A DNA stretch of 51,328 bases from an uncultured Clostridia bacterium. GTDB taxonomy: Bacteria > Bacillota > Clostridia > Christensenellales > Aristaeellaceae. The stretch covers positions 1 to 51,328 of the forward strand of contig CALNAU010000113.1 in NCBI GenBank assembly GCA_937874275.1, given 5' to 3'. Of this stretch, positions 1 through 7,845 are shown one piece after another. A model generated the notes under the pieces. That model saw nothing but the letters and a program-made list of their open reading frames with translations, had not been told where the DNA came from and did no database searches. Each line of letters begins with the position of its first letter. Position 1 is the first letter of the stretch. Made by a program: the position numbers and the translations under genes.

Positions 1-847
1 ATACTTCGCTGGCGATCTGTAAGCCGGAGCGCTTATGGGGAGGGAGGTCAACCTGCGTCAGGTCGCCGGTGACGACGGTACGGGCATTCTTACCCATGCG
101 GGTCAGGAACATTTTCATTTGTTCACTGGTGGTGTTCTGCGCTTCATCCAGAATGATGAAGGCGTCGTTCAGTGTGCGGCCACGCATGAACGCGAGCGGC
201 GCCACTTCCACCGTGCCCTTTTCCAGCAGCGCCAGATAGGCATCCTGCCCCATCATCTCAAACAGGGCATCGTACAATGGGCGCAGATAGGGGTCAACCT
301 TCTGGGCCATGTCACCGGGCAGGAAGCCAAGCTTTTCCCCAGCCTCTACCGCGGGGCGCGTGAGGATGATGCGCTCCACATCCTTGTTGCGCAAGGCCAG
401 AACGGCCATGGCAATCGCCAGATATGTTTTGCCTGTGCCCGCAGGGCCTATCGCGACGGTCAGGTCGTTGTTGCGCATGGCATCCACGTAGGCCATTTGC
501 CCGGCAGTCTTGCTGCGGATGCGCCGACCACGGTACGTGCATGCCACCACATCGCTGAAAATCTCCTCAGCCTGCTCGCCCTGTCCCTCGCGTACAAGGG
601 AACACAAATAGCGCACCATGCCTATATCAATAGACTGCCCCCCATACAGTTGGTGCGTCAGTTTTTCGATCACTTGATGGGCCATTTGCCGCATGGGCTC
701 TTCGCCCTGTATGTGAAAACCGTTATCGCGCAGCACAATGCTGACGGAGAATTCCTGTTCAATAACGCGGATGAATTGGTCGTTCATGCCAAACAGTGCC
801 TGATATACATCCAAATTCTTCATGGACAATGCCAAAGAGTGTATCAT
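1..847 (-). CDS. PhoH-family ATPase (PhoH/YbeZ-like), C-terminus cut off by window edge
   Basis: Cytoplasmic P-loop ATPase of the PhoH/YbeZ family, linked in other bacteria to RNA and ribosome metabolism beside ybeY. About 282 residues are visible and the reading frame runs off the left edge; the family is usually about 320 residues. The Walker A stretch GPAGTGKT lies near residue 140, followed by LTRPAVEAGEKLGFLPGD, a Walker B-like FIILDEAQN and the C-terminal VTGDLTQVDLP motif. The start is uncertain. An AAAGGAG box (848-854) abuts the ATG at 847 with no spacing, so the in-frame TTG at 835 (12 nt spacing) or the ATG at 823 may be the real start. The gene is divergent from the glycosyltransferase. 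Family assignment is firm; the exact start is not. Confidence 0.93.
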   Translation of the reverse strand, partial: MIHSLALSMKNLDVYQALFGMNDQFIRVIEQEFSVSIVLRDNGFHIQGEEPMRQMAHQVIEKLTHQLYGGQSIDIGMVRYLCSLVREGQGEQAEEIFSDVVACTYRGRRIRSKTAGQMAYVDAMRNNDLTVAIGPAGTGKTYLAIAMAVLALRNKDVERIILTRPAVEAGEKLGFLPGDMAQKVDPYLRPLYDALFEMMGQDAYLALLEKGTVEVAPLAFMRGRTLNDAFIILDEAQNTTSEQMKMFLTRMGKNARTVVTGDLTQVDLPPHKRSGLQIASEV

Positions 848-878
848 CTCCTTTGATAATGTGGGAAATACCCCTTAC

Positions 879-907
879 ATTTTACTATATTCCACCAGCA
901 GACGCAA
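879..907 (-). promoter_or_regulatory. sigma-A type promoter for the PhoH-family gene
   Basis: On the minus strand TTGCGT (-35, 902-907) and TAAAAT (-10, 879-884) are separated by 17 bp, about 35 bp upstream of the phoH start region. It sits back to back with the promoter of the glycosyltransferase. Confidence 0.5.
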
Positions 908-911
908 TCTT

Positions 912-940
912 TTGACGGGATAGGGCAATCGTGTTATGAT
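912..940 (+). promoter_or_regulatory. sigma-A type promoter for the glycosyltransferase
   Basis: TTGACG (912-917) and TATGAT (935-940) with a 17 bp spacer lie about 30 bp upstream of the TTG start at 973. Confidence 0.65.
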
Positions 941-972
941 TTATGCAGCAAAGTGCAAGGAAGTGAAGTGTA

Positions 973-1773
973 TTGTCCCTTCCCTTGGTGAGCGTGATTA
1001 TTCCGGTATATAACGCTCAAAAATGCCTGTCCGCATGCCTTGACAGCGTGCTTAATCAAAATTATACCAACACGGAAGTCATTCTGGTCAATGATGGCAG
1101 CAAAGATAACAGCCTGCTGCTGTGTCAGGAATATGCCGCCCGGGATGCCCGCGTAAAGGTCATCGATCAGGCCAATGGCGGGCCCGGTGCCGCGCGTAAC
1201 GCGGCATTGTCCGTCGCGACAGGCGATTATTTGCACTTTATTGACAGCGATGATGTGGTGCCGCAGGGGGCCATTCAGGCCATGGTAACGGCCATGGAAG
1301 GGCAGGATTTGGTGATCGCCCATTTCCAAATCTGTACCCCGCAAAGCGCCAGCAGGCGCGGGCTCATCAAACAGGAACGGCAGATGGATCGCGCCGCCTT
1401 TCTGGAGGCATTAATCATTTGGCCGGGCGCCTACTATTACAGCGCCATGTGGAACAAGCTGTATCGGCGGTCTGTGGTGGAGGAGCACAACATCCGGTTT
1501 GACACCACGGTCATCTGGGGGGAAGACTGCCTATTCAACATGACTTATGACCGTTTTGTGCAGCGGGTACGGTGTATTCCTGTTGTGGTTTATTACTATT
1601 ACCGAAAGGTATCCGGGCTTTCCTGGGGCTCTGTATTTCAACTGCACAAGGGTATTCGGATCAAAAATAAAATCTATCAAGCCCTCAAGTTAATATATGT
1701 GGAAGCGGGGCTATATAAAAAGCACTATTGGCGTGTCCAGCGCTATATACTCAATGTTACTTTGATGGACTGA
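973..1773 (+). CDS. family 2 glycosyltransferase (GT-A fold)
   Basis: Predicted cytoplasmic inverting glycosyltransferase of 266 residues that would transfer a sugar from a nucleotide-sugar donor to a cell-surface or exopolysaccharide acceptor. The N-terminus has the GT2 signature VSVIIPVYNA, followed by VNDGSKDNS, NGGPGAARN and the metal-binding DSDD motif near residues 91-94. The C-terminal part contains WGEDCLFN, matching the acceptor-side ED motif. No membrane segment is obvious. The start is TTG at 973 with an AAGGA box about 12 nt upstream. It is a single gene, divergent from phoH and ending 6 bp from the convergent rlmI. With no polysaccharide cluster around it, donor and acceptor cannot be predicted. 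Confidence 0.88.
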   Translation: MSLPLVSVIIPVYNAQKCLSACLDSVLNQNYTNTEVILVNDGSKDNSLLLCQEYAARDARVKVIDQANGGPGAARNAALSVATGDYLHFIDSDDVVPQGAIQAMVTAMEGQDLVIAHFQICTPQSASRRGLIKQERQMDRAAFLEALIIWPGAYYYSAMWNKLYRRSVVEEHNIRFDTTVIWGEDCLFNMTYDRFVQRVRCIPVVVYYYYRKVSGLSWGSVFQLHKGIRIKNKIYQALKLIYVEAGLYKKHYWRVQRYILNVTLMD

Positions 1774-1779
1774 CCAGTT

Positions 1780-2949
1780 TTATTTGTCTATGCGATAAAT
1801 GCCGCACTTTAAATATTGTGTTTCGGGCGCCGCGGGCAGCGTTGGATGGTCGCGCCCCTGGCCGCGGAACTCCACCTGCATCAGGCGCACCTTGGCATCG
1901 TTGGCTGCCTGCAGCAACATATCCTTAAACAGTGCGGGCAGCATGTGGTGAGAACATGAGCAGGTGACCAGGTACCCTCCATCACGAATAAGCTTCATGG
2001 CCCGAAGGTTGATTTCTTTGTATCCCTTGGTGGCGGACTCGGCCTTCGCTTTGGACTTGGCAAAGGCCGGCGGGTCCAGAATGACCACGTCGTATTGTTC
2101 GCCGGATTGGGATTCGTTCCGCAGCAGATCAAACACATTGGCCGTTTGAAAATGAACGTTCTCCATGCTATTGAGGGACGCGTTTTCCTGTGCCTGGGCG
2201 CAAGCGTAGTCGGATATATCCACCCCCTTGACGCTGCTGGCACCGTAATGCGCTGCGTGCAGGGCGAAACTGCCTGTATGAGTGAAGCAATCCAAAACGC
2301 GCGCGTTACGCACAAAGGGCGCAATGGCGGCGCGGTTTTCCTTCTGGTCCAGGAAGAACCCGGTTTTTTGCCCGGCCTTTACGTCTACCCAAAATCGGAT
2401 GCCATTTTCCTGCATCTCCACACGGTCGGGCACTTCCCCATAGAGCACACCGGTGGACTGCTCCATGCCTTCCAGCAATCGGACGGAAACGTCATTTCGC
2501 TCATATATGCCCATGGGGGACATGATGTAGACCAATGTATCTACCATCACCTGCTCAAACCGGCTCATGCCCAAAGACAGGCATTGCATAGACAGCACAG
2601 GACCAAAGCTATCAACAATGACCGCGGGCAGCCCATCCGCCTCCGCGTGGATTAAGCGGCAAGATTGCAGGTCGGCAAATTGCCTGCGGTAATCGATCGC
2701 CCGCTGTATCCGGTTTCGGATAAACACAGCGTCAATGGTTTCATCCTGATGACTGAGCACGCGCAGCGATATCTGGGAATGGGGGTTGTATACGGCGCGG
2801 GCGAGGAAAGTGCCCTTCTTGCTGAATACACTCACCACATTGCCCGCCGCGCTTGACCTATCCGCGTGATCTATATCGCTGGCAAACACCCAGGGATGTC
2901 CGCTAAGTACCCGTTTTTCCTTGCCGGGTTTTAAATAAACGCTTGCCAT
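1780..2949 (-). CDS. rlmI: class I SAM-dependent rRNA methyltransferase, RlmI-like (23S m5C1962)
   Basis: 389 residues, the usual RlmI length. An N-terminal PUA domain (about residues 1-75, starting ASVYLKPGKEKRVLSGHPWVF) is followed by a central EEHEE-like domain and a Rossmann methyltransferase domain. SAM motif I reads VLDCFTHTGSFALHA near residue 216, and the catalytic region VILDPPAFAKSK and TCSCSHHM (about residue 329) holds the reactive cysteine. The DQKENR motif just before the methyltransferase domain is typical. The family methylates C5 of a 23S rRNA cytosine in Escherichia coli. A GGAGGT box sits a few bases before the ATG. The neighbours are convergent glycosyltransferase and divergent mntP, so it is probably monocistronic. 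Confidence 0.9.
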   Translation of the reverse strand: MASVYLKPGKEKRVLSGHPWVFASDIDHADRSSAAGNVVSVFSKKGTFLARAVYNPHSQISLRVLSHQDETIDAVFIRNRIQRAIDYRRQFADLQSCRLIHAEADGLPAVIVDSFGPVLSMQCLSLGMSRFEQVMVDTLVYIMSPMGIYERNDVSVRLLEGMEQSTGVLYGEVPDRVEMQENGIRFWVDVKAGQKTGFFLDQKENRAAIAPFVRNARVLDCFTHTGSFALHAAHYGASSVKGVDISDYACAQAQENASLNSMENVHFQTANVFDLLRNESQSGEQYDVVILDPPAFAKSKAKAESATKGYKEINLRAMKLIRDGGYLVTCSCSHHMLPALFKDMLLQAANDAKVRLMQVEFRGQGRDHPTLPAAPETQYLKCGIYRIDK

Positions 2950-2982
2950 ACTACCTCCGATTTGTCAGAAGTTTCCCTTCCC

Positions 2983-3011
2983 TTGCATGATAACATGAGA
3001 ATGACTATAAT
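2983..3011 (+). promoter_or_regulatory. sigma-A type promoter for mntP
   Basis: TTGCAT (2983-2988), 17 bp spacer, perfect TATAAT (3006-3011). The resulting leader is only about 25 nt, too short for the yybP-ykoY manganese riboswitch that often precedes mntP. Confidence 0.75.
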
Positions 3012-3040
3012 GCAGCAGCGTTGAAAGGGAGGATGAAGGT

Positions 3041-3601
3041 TTGACGCTTTTGGAGCTATTGGTGTTGTCTGCCGGGTTAGCCATGGATGCCAGCGCGGTC
3101 GCAATCTGCAAGGGGGCATGTATGCGCCGATTCAGCGCCAAGGAAGGCGTGCTGATTGCGCTGTCCTTTGGCTTATTTCAAGCGCTGATGCCTCTGATTG
3201 GGTGGGCGCTCGGCAGCAGGTTCATTCATTACATCCGAAGCGTAGACCACTGGATTGCGTTCATTTTATTGGCCATTCTCGGCGTAAAAATGATATGGGA
3301 CGCCCTGCACGATGATGAAGAGGAACTGGTTTGTACACCGCTCGATATCAAGGAGCTTCTGCTTTTATCTGTTGCGACCAGCATCGACGCGCTTGCCGCC
3401 GGCATTGCCTTTGCGGTGCTGGAAGTGGACATTGTGCTGTCCGTTGCGGTTATTGGCGTGGTTACCATGGCGCTGTCTTTTGTTGGGGCAGTGGTTGGTT
3501 GCCGCTTTGGGGAGAAATACATGGCCAAGGCACAGCTTGTCGGCGGCGCAGTGCTGTGCGCGATAGGTCTGAAAATTCTGATTGAGCACCTTGCCGCTTG
3601 A
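3041..3601 (+). CDS. mntP: manganese efflux pump MntP
   Basis: A 186-residue polytopic inner-membrane protein with two repeats of three predicted helices. The first repeat contains GLAMDASAVAICKG and the second SVATSIDALAAGIAFAV; the paired MDA and IDA aspartate motifs define the MntP (DUF204) family, which exports Mn2+ to relieve manganese toxicity. Between the repeats is an acidic loop, DDEEE. The start is TTG at 3041, chosen because it is 8 nt downstream of GGGAGG; the nearby ATG at 3033 is out of frame. It is monocistronic, ending 3 bp from the convergent uronate-isomerase-like gene. No riboswitch is visible, so regulation is probably by a protein such as MntR or absent. Confidence 0.93.
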   Translation: MTLLELLVLSAGLAMDASAVAICKGACMRRFSAKEGVLIALSFGLFQALMPLIGWALGSRFIHYIRSVDHWIAFILLAILGVKMIWDALHDDEEELVCTPLDIKELLLLSVATSIDALAAGIAFAVLEVDIVLSVAVIGVVTMALSFVGAVVGCRFGEKYMAKAQLVGGAVLCAIGLKILIEHLAA

Positions 3602-3604
3602 GGG

Positions 3605-5008
3605 TCACTCGAAGTACCGCACGGCGTTGTGATAACAAATATCGCGCACAATACCGAGCAGTGTGGAGATGTCGTTTGGAAATTCTCCATAGGTAACCCA
3701 CACGCCAATCACTTCACACAAAATGCGCCTGAAATACTCATGCCGTGAAAAGCTGACGAACGAGCGGCTGTCTGCCGTCATGCCAATGCTGCGGTTCAGC
3801 AGGCTGAGATTGGCCAGCAGTCGCAGGTGGCTTTGTATGCCATCCCGCTGATGGTGGAAGCGCCAGGGAGGGCCCATCTGCAATTTGCTCTGCGTGTTGG
3901 ACTGCTGAAAGTTGCCAATCATGGAGCCGACCACATAGCTGTGGGCCGGGTTGATACAGTAGAGTATCGTCTTTGGCAGGGACATCATGCGCTCTTGCGT
4001 GTCCAGCAACTTGGAGAGGTTTTCTGCAATGGGGGCGTCCGACACCGAGTCAAAGCCGACGTCCGCACCATACAAGGCATACATGCGCTGGTTGGTGTTT
4101 TGCAGCGAACCGATATGGTATTGCTGTACCCAATTGCGGCGCGCATACAACAGCCCAAGCTTCACCAGCAGGACGGACCTGTAAATATCTGCCTGTTTGC
4201 GCTTGATGGGCTGGCCTGACAATACGTTTTTCAACGCCCGATCGGCCTTCTCCTCATCCAGGCGGAAGGCGGGGATATCCGGCAACCTGTGGTCGGCGGA
4301 ACGACAGCCAACCGCATGAAAGTAGTCTATGCGGTTTTCTAACGCGTCCACCAAATCGCCCAGGCCACGGATGGGTTTGCCGGTCAGCTCTGACAATTGA
4401 CCTACAAAAGCAGAGAATCCCGGTTGATCTATCTGTATGGCGGCATCGGGAGAAAAGGCAGGGCGTACGCGCAGCTTAACAGGCGGCTGATTGATCAACT
4501 GCTGATGCGCTTTGAGGACACTTAAAGGACCTTCCGCTGTATAGATGGTGCGCACCTGAAACCGCTCCAGCAGCGCTTGTGGGCGATATTCCGGGCTCTT
4601 CAGTTTCTCGTTGCATTCGTCCCATATGCTCTTCGCTGTTTGCTCGCTCAACGGCTCCTTGATGCCAAACACCCTTTGGAGCTCCAAGTGCGTCCAGTGA
4701 TAGAGGGGATTGCCTATGGCACCCTGCAATACGCGGGCATACGCCAGAAATTTATCCCAATCGGGCGCGTTGCCGCGTATGAGTTCTTCCTCAACACCAT
4801 CTGTGAGCATCATGCGCCACTTATAGTGGTCGTTGGCCAACAGCAGATGCGTCAGGTTTTCGAAGGGACTGTTTTCAGCCAATACTTGCGCGTCCAGGTG
4901 AGAGTGGTAGTCAAAAATGGGCATCTGCTCGGCCGATTCATGATACAGTTGGCTGGCCAGGTTGCCGGTCAGCAAGAACTCCTCATCCATGAATGGCTTC
5001 ATCGTCAT
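3605..5008 (-). CDS. uronate isomerase (UxaC) family protein, divergent
   Basis: 467 residues of amidohydrolase-fold metal enzyme resembling UxaC, which isomerises D-glucuronate/D-galacturonate to fructuronate/tagaturonate. Recognisable motifs are MKPFMDEEFLL, the metal-binding DYHSHL (His35, His37), DHYKWR (His61, Tyr62), IGNPLYHWTHLEL (99-111), QYHIGSLQNTNQRM (296-309) and ADSRSFVSFSRHEYFRRIL (412-430, with Asp413 and Arg415). Two blocks depart from the usual pattern: the region normally like TTDDPxD reads TAEGPLS (157-163), and the usual WRPD-type motif reads FSPD (185-188, Arg replaced by Ser). No other hexuronate genes are present. The ATG at 5008 overlaps the udk stop (ATGA), implying coupling; Met3 (5002) is an alternative start. 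Fold is secure, substrate is not. Confidence 0.8.
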   Translation of the reverse strand: MTMKPFMDEEFLLTGNLASQLYHESAEQMPIFDYHSHLDAQVLAENSPFENLTHLLLANDHYKWRMMLTDGVEEELIRGNAPDWDKFLAYARVLQGAIGNPLYHWTHLELQRVFGIKEPLSEQTAKSIWDECNEKLKSPEYRPQALLERFQVRTIYTAEGPLSVLKAHQQLINQPPVKLRVRPAFSPDAAIQIDQPGFSAFVGQLSELTGKPIRGLGDLVDALENRIDYFHAVGCRSADHRLPDIPAFRLDEEKADRALKNVLSGQPIKRKQADIYRSVLLVKLGLLYARRNWVQQYHIGSLQNTNQRMYALYGADVGFDSVSDAPIAENLSKLLDTQERMMSLPKTILYCINPAHSYVVGSMIGNFQQSNTQSKLQMGPPWRFHHQRDGIQSHLRLLANLSLLNRSIGMTADSRSFVSFSRHEYFRRILCEVIGVWVTYGEFPNDISTLLGIVRDICYHNAVRYFE

Positions 5009-5634
5009 GTGGCCAAATCGTCGCTTTGGCCTTCCAGGGCATCACGCAGGTAACCGGCTAGAATTTCTACAATGCGTGTGTTCTTCCCGCCGCGCATGAC
5101 CACCACATCGGCCTGATTGATATAGTTTCGAATATACTTGTCGTACATGGGTTTGACCGTGGCAAGGTATTGCTCGGTGACCGAATCAATGGAGCGCTCG
5201 CGCTCCTTCATGTCGCGGTTGATGCGGCGCAGCAGGCAGATATCGGCCTCCACATTGATGTAAAGGCGCAGATACATCTGTTCATACAGCCTGTTGTCGT
5301 AAAAAGCGTGGATGCCTTCAAAAATCAGCACGTCTGCGGGGTAGAGCAACTCATCGCGATCGGCGCGTCTGTGCTGCGTAAAGTCATAGGCGCGCCGCAG
5401 AATTGGGCGGCCGGCAATCAGCTCGGTCATGTCGTGCAGCAGAAGGTCATGGTCAAAGATCCCAGGCTCATCATAATTGAGCCTTGCGCGTTCTGCCAGC
5501 GATAGATCCGGATGGTCGATGTAATACGCGTCCTGATTAATCACCAGACAGCTGACTTTCAGCGCCTTCACCAATTCCTCGGAAAGCGTGGATTTTCCCG
5601 ATCCACTGGCCCCGCATATCCCAATAAACAACAT
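5005..5634 (-). CDS. udk: uridine kinase family protein (Udk-like NTP-dependent kinase)
   Basis: 209 residues. The P-loop GASGSGKST is at the N-terminus, then INQDAYYID (substrate-site Asp/Tyr), a YDEPGIFDHDLL motif, YDFTQHRR (nucleoside-binding), a Walker B-like LIFEGIHAFYD, a LID region RRINRDMKERERS and a terminal RGGKNTRIVEIL. This order matches uridine/cytidine kinase, which salvages pyrimidine ribonucleosides; related phosphoribulokinase-type proteins share the fold. The start is set at 5634, where GGAGG precedes the ATG by 7 nt; an upstream in-frame ATG at 5679 lacks this and overlaps the promoter. It is the first gene of a two-gene unit with the uronate-isomerase homologue. The substrate could differ from uridine given that partner. 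Confidence 0.85.
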   Translation of the reverse strand: MLFIGICGASGSGKSTLSEELVKALKVSCLVINQDAYYIDHPDLSLAERARLNYDEPGIFDHDLLLHDMTELIAGRPILRRAYDFTQHRRADRDELLYPADVLIFEGIHAFYDNRLYEQMYLRLYINVEADICLLRRINRDMKERERSIDSVTEQYLATVKPMYDKYIRNYINQADVVVMRGGKNTRIVEILAGYLRDALEGQSDDLAT

Positions 5635-5660
5635 CCTGTCCGCCTCCTTTGCCTCGGAAA

Positions 5661-5689
5661 ACGATAGCGAAATCGCCATCTGATGTCAA
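5661..5689 (-). promoter_or_regulatory. sigma-A type promoter for udk and the uxaC-like gene
   Basis: Minus strand TTGACA (5684-5689), 17 bp spacer, TATCGT (5661-5666), about 25 bp from the udk start. Confidence 0.6.
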
Positions 5690-5706
5690 GCGTTTGCTGT
5701 TTTTTA

Positions 5707-5735
5707 TTGACTTCATACAGCCCTGCTGTTATGAT
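5707..5735 (+). promoter_or_regulatory. sigma-A type promoter for the SAM riboswitch-metK transcript
   Basis: TTGACT (5707-5712), 17 bp spacer, TATGAT (5730-5735). It lies about 15 bp before the riboswitch and is divergent from the udk promoter. Confidence 0.7.
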
Positions 5736-5751
5736 GTATTTGAACAGAATA

Positions 5752-5889
5752 TCCTTATCAAGAGCGGTGGAGGGACTGGCCCTGTGAAGCCCGGCAACCG
5801 GCCAAGTGGCAAGGTGCTAAATCCAGCGGTGCAAAGCGCCGGCAGATAAGGCTTGAAAACGCTTATCTGAATGATGAGCGTATTTATTT
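5752..5889 (+). promoter_or_regulatory. SAM-I (S-box) riboswitch with expression platform
   Basis: The aptamer (about 5752-5852) carries the S-box hallmarks CTTATCAAGAG, GGTGGAGGGAC, GCCCGGCAACC, AAGGTGCTAAATCC and a closing GCAGATAAG. Helix P1 pairs CTTATC (5754-5759) with GATAAG (5845-5850). The same GATAAG can instead pair with a second CTTATC at 5862-5867, which would break a short hairpin CGCTTAT/ATGAGCG (5860-5866 with 5874-5880) followed by the U-rich TATTTATTTG. This gives the classic OFF-when-SAM-bound logic: P1 forms, the antiterminator is lost and the terminator forms. The terminator is weak (7 bp with one G-U, interrupted U-tract). It directly precedes metK, so it provides SAM feedback control. 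Confidence 0.95.
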
Positions 5890-5902
5890 GGGAGGAAACA
5901 GT

Positions 5903-7078
5903 ATGCGGAAACTCTTTACGTCCGAGTCGGTCACCGAAGGACATCCGGACAAGGTGTGTGACCAGGTGTCTGACGCTATTTTGGACGCGATTTTGGCGCA
6001 GGATCCCTACGCCCGGGTCGCGTGCGAAACCACAGCCACCACCGGCTTGGTGTTTGTGATGGGGGAAATCAGCACCAACACCTATGTACCAATCCCCGAC
6101 ATTGCCCGCAGCGTGGTGTTGGATATCGGCTACAACAGCTCCAAGATGGGCTTTGATGGCAACACCTGCTCGGTGCTCACATCCGTGCATGAACAGTCAC
6201 CCGATATCTCAGCGGGTGTTTCCAGGGCCCAGGAGACGCGTGAATCTGCTGCGGCCAAGCAGGAAACAGGCGCCGGCGACCAGGGCATGATGTTTGGCTA
6301 CGCCTGCAATGAAACGCCGGAGTTGATGCCGATGGCCATTGCCCTGGCGCACCGCCTCACCCGTCGGATGACTGAGGTTCGCAAAAGCGGCCTTTGCCCC
6401 TGGATGCGACCGGACGGCAAATCCCAGGTGACGGTTGCGTATGAGGATGGAAAGCCTGTCGTGATCGACAACATCGTCATATCCACCCAACACGACGAGC
6501 GGGTACAGCAGGATGCCATTGCGCAGGCGATGGTTGAGCATGTGATTCGCCCCGTGGTTCCTCCCGAGCAATTGGATGAGCATACGAGATTCTTGATCAA
6601 TCCCAGCGGTCGCTTTGTCATAGGTGGCCCTGCCGGTGACAGCGGATTGACAGGCCGCAAAATCATTGTGGATACCTATGGTGGCTACGCGCCGCACGGC
6701 GGGGGCTGCTTCAGCGGCAAAGATCCCACCAAGGTGGACCGCTCGGCCTCCTACATGGCGCGCTATCTGGCAAAGAACGTAGTTGCCTCTGGCTTGGCTG
6801 AGCGCTGCCAGATTGCCATGGCGTATGCCATCGGTGTTGCCCGGCCGGTCAGCTTCGCGGTGGACACTTTCGGCACAGGCAAGGCATCCGACAGTGACAT
6901 CGAGAAAGCGCTGCTCAGCCTGGTCAGTTTAACGCCCGACGCCATCATCAGCCGGCTGGACCTGCGCCGCCCCATCTATCGTCAGACGGCCAGCTACGGC
7001 CACTTTGGCCGCACGGATATTGACTTGCCTTGGGAGCGGGTTGATCTGGCCGAGGCGCTGCGCCGCGCGGTTAACTGA
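5903..7078 (+). CDS. metK: S-adenosylmethionine synthetase
   Basis: 391 residues, standard length for MetK. The enzyme makes SAM from methionine and ATP in the cytoplasm. Visible family motifs are FTSESVTEGHPDKVCDQ at the N-terminus, GAGDQGMMFGYA (ATP-site signature), the P-loop-like GGGCFSGKDPTKVDRSASY, and the C-terminal RRPIYRQTASYGHFGR. All three MetK domains are therefore complete. The start at 5903 follows GGGAGGAAACAGT; an upstream in-frame ATG at 5888 overlaps the ribosome-binding site and is rejected. Expression is set by the SAM-I riboswitch upstream, and a strong terminator follows. It is a single-gene unit. Confidence 0.98.
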   Translation: MRKLFTSESVTEGHPDKVCDQVSDAILDAILAQDPYARVACETTATTGLVFVMGEISTNTYVPIPDIARSVVLDIGYNSSKMGFDGNTCSVLTSVHEQSPDISAGVSRAQETRESAAAKQETGAGDQGMMFGYACNETPELMPMAIALAHRLTRRMTEVRKSGLCPWMRPDGKSQVTVAYEDGKPVVIDNIVISTQHDERVQQDAIAQAMVEHVIRPVVPPEQLDEHTRFLINPSGRFVIGGPAGDSGLTGRKIIVDTYGGYAPHGGGCFSGKDPTKVDRSASYMARYLAKNVVASGLAERCQIAMAYAIGVARPVSFAVDTFGTGKASDSDIEKALLSLVSLTPDAIISRLDLRRPIYRQTASYGHFGRTDIDLPWERVDLAEALRRAVN

Positions 7079-7091
7079 CAGCTTTTCACAT

Positions 7092-7133
7092 AAAAATCGG
7101 ACGGCACGCAATGGGCCGTCCGATTTTTGTGTA
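7092..7133. terminator. bidirectional intrinsic terminator between metK and livF
   Basis: Perfect stem AAAAATCGGACGGC (7092-7105) with GCCGTCCGATTTTT (7115-7128). The A-run and T-run flank the G+C core, so the hairpin can end both the metK and liv transcripts. Confidence 0.92.
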
Positions 7134-7140
7134 CAGGGGA

Positions 7141-7845
7141 TTATGTTCCCAGATAAGCTTTTTTGACGTCCTCATCTTTAAGCAAATCGCTGGCGGCCCC
7201 TTGTTTGACGATATCGCCTGTTTCGAGCACATATGCCCGATGGGCGATGGACAAGGCCATGTTAGCGTTCTGCTCCACCAGCAAAACGGTGGTGCCCTCC
7301 GCGTTGATTTTCTGTATGATGTTGAAAATTTCCTGAACCAAAATGGGGGAAAGGCCCATGGAGGGCTCGTCCATCATCAGCAATTTGGGTTTGGCCATCA
7401 ACGCGCGGCCCATGGCTAACATCTGCTGCTCTCCGCCGGACAGCGTGCCCGCCGCCTGTTTGCGCCGCTCCTTTAGACGCGGGAAGTGTTCAAATACCAT
7501 ATCGTAGTCACGGTCAAACGCGTCCTTATCCTTGCGTGAGAAGGCCCCCATCTCCAGGTTTTCCATCACGCTCATGCGCGAAAACACCCGGCGTCCCTCC
7601 GGTACCTGCACCAGCCCCAAATAAACCAGTTGGTGTGCGGGCACTTTGCGCACATCCTGATTGTCAAAGATGATTTCTCCGCTCTTGCAGGGGACAAGGC
7701 CGGACAGCGCATGCAGGATAGACGTTTTACCCGCGCCATTTGCGCCAATCAGCGTGACAATTTCTCCTTCGTTGACATGAAAGGCGATGTCGTGCAAGGC
7801 ATGAATGGCGCCATAGTACAGGTTCAGTTGGTCAACCTTCAGCAT
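7141..7845 (-). CDS. livF: branched-chain amino acid ABC transporter ATP-binding protein LivF
   Basis: 234 residues, the typical LivF length. It is the second cytoplasmic ATPase of the high-affinity Leu/Ile/Val uptake system. Walker A GANGAGKTS lies near residue 34, the signature LSGGEQQMLAMGRAL, Walker B LLMMDEPSMGL, the D-loop and the switch His (LLVEQN region) are present, and the tail ETGDIVKQG is LivF-like. The frame begins 14 nt inside the 3' end of the livM-livG fusion, so translation is probably coupled. It is the last gene of the liv operon and the bidirectional terminator lies just beyond. Some homologues of this set carry urea or short amides; the substrate is inferred from family only. 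Confidence 0.92.
   Translation of the reverse strand: MLKVDQLNLYYGAIHALHDIAFHVNEGEIVTLIGANGAGKTSILHALSGLVPCKSGEIIFDNQDVRKVPAHQLVYLGLVQVPEGRRVFSRMSVMENLEMGAFSRKDKDAFDRDYDMVFEHFPRLKERRKQAAGTLSGGEQQMLAMGRALMAKPKLLMMDEPSMGLSPILVQEIFNIIQKINAEGTTVLLVEQNANMALSIAHRAYVLETGDIVKQGAASDLLKDEDVKKAYLGT

Noticed and set aside
35..856. A 273-codon open frame on the plus strand
   Set aside because: It lies antisense to the PhoH-family gene, whose ATPase motifs are clear; the plus frame has no recognisable domain.
2950..3040. Possible yybP-ykoY manganese riboswitch before mntP
   Set aside because: The promoter leaves only about 25 nt of leader and the conserved core is missing.
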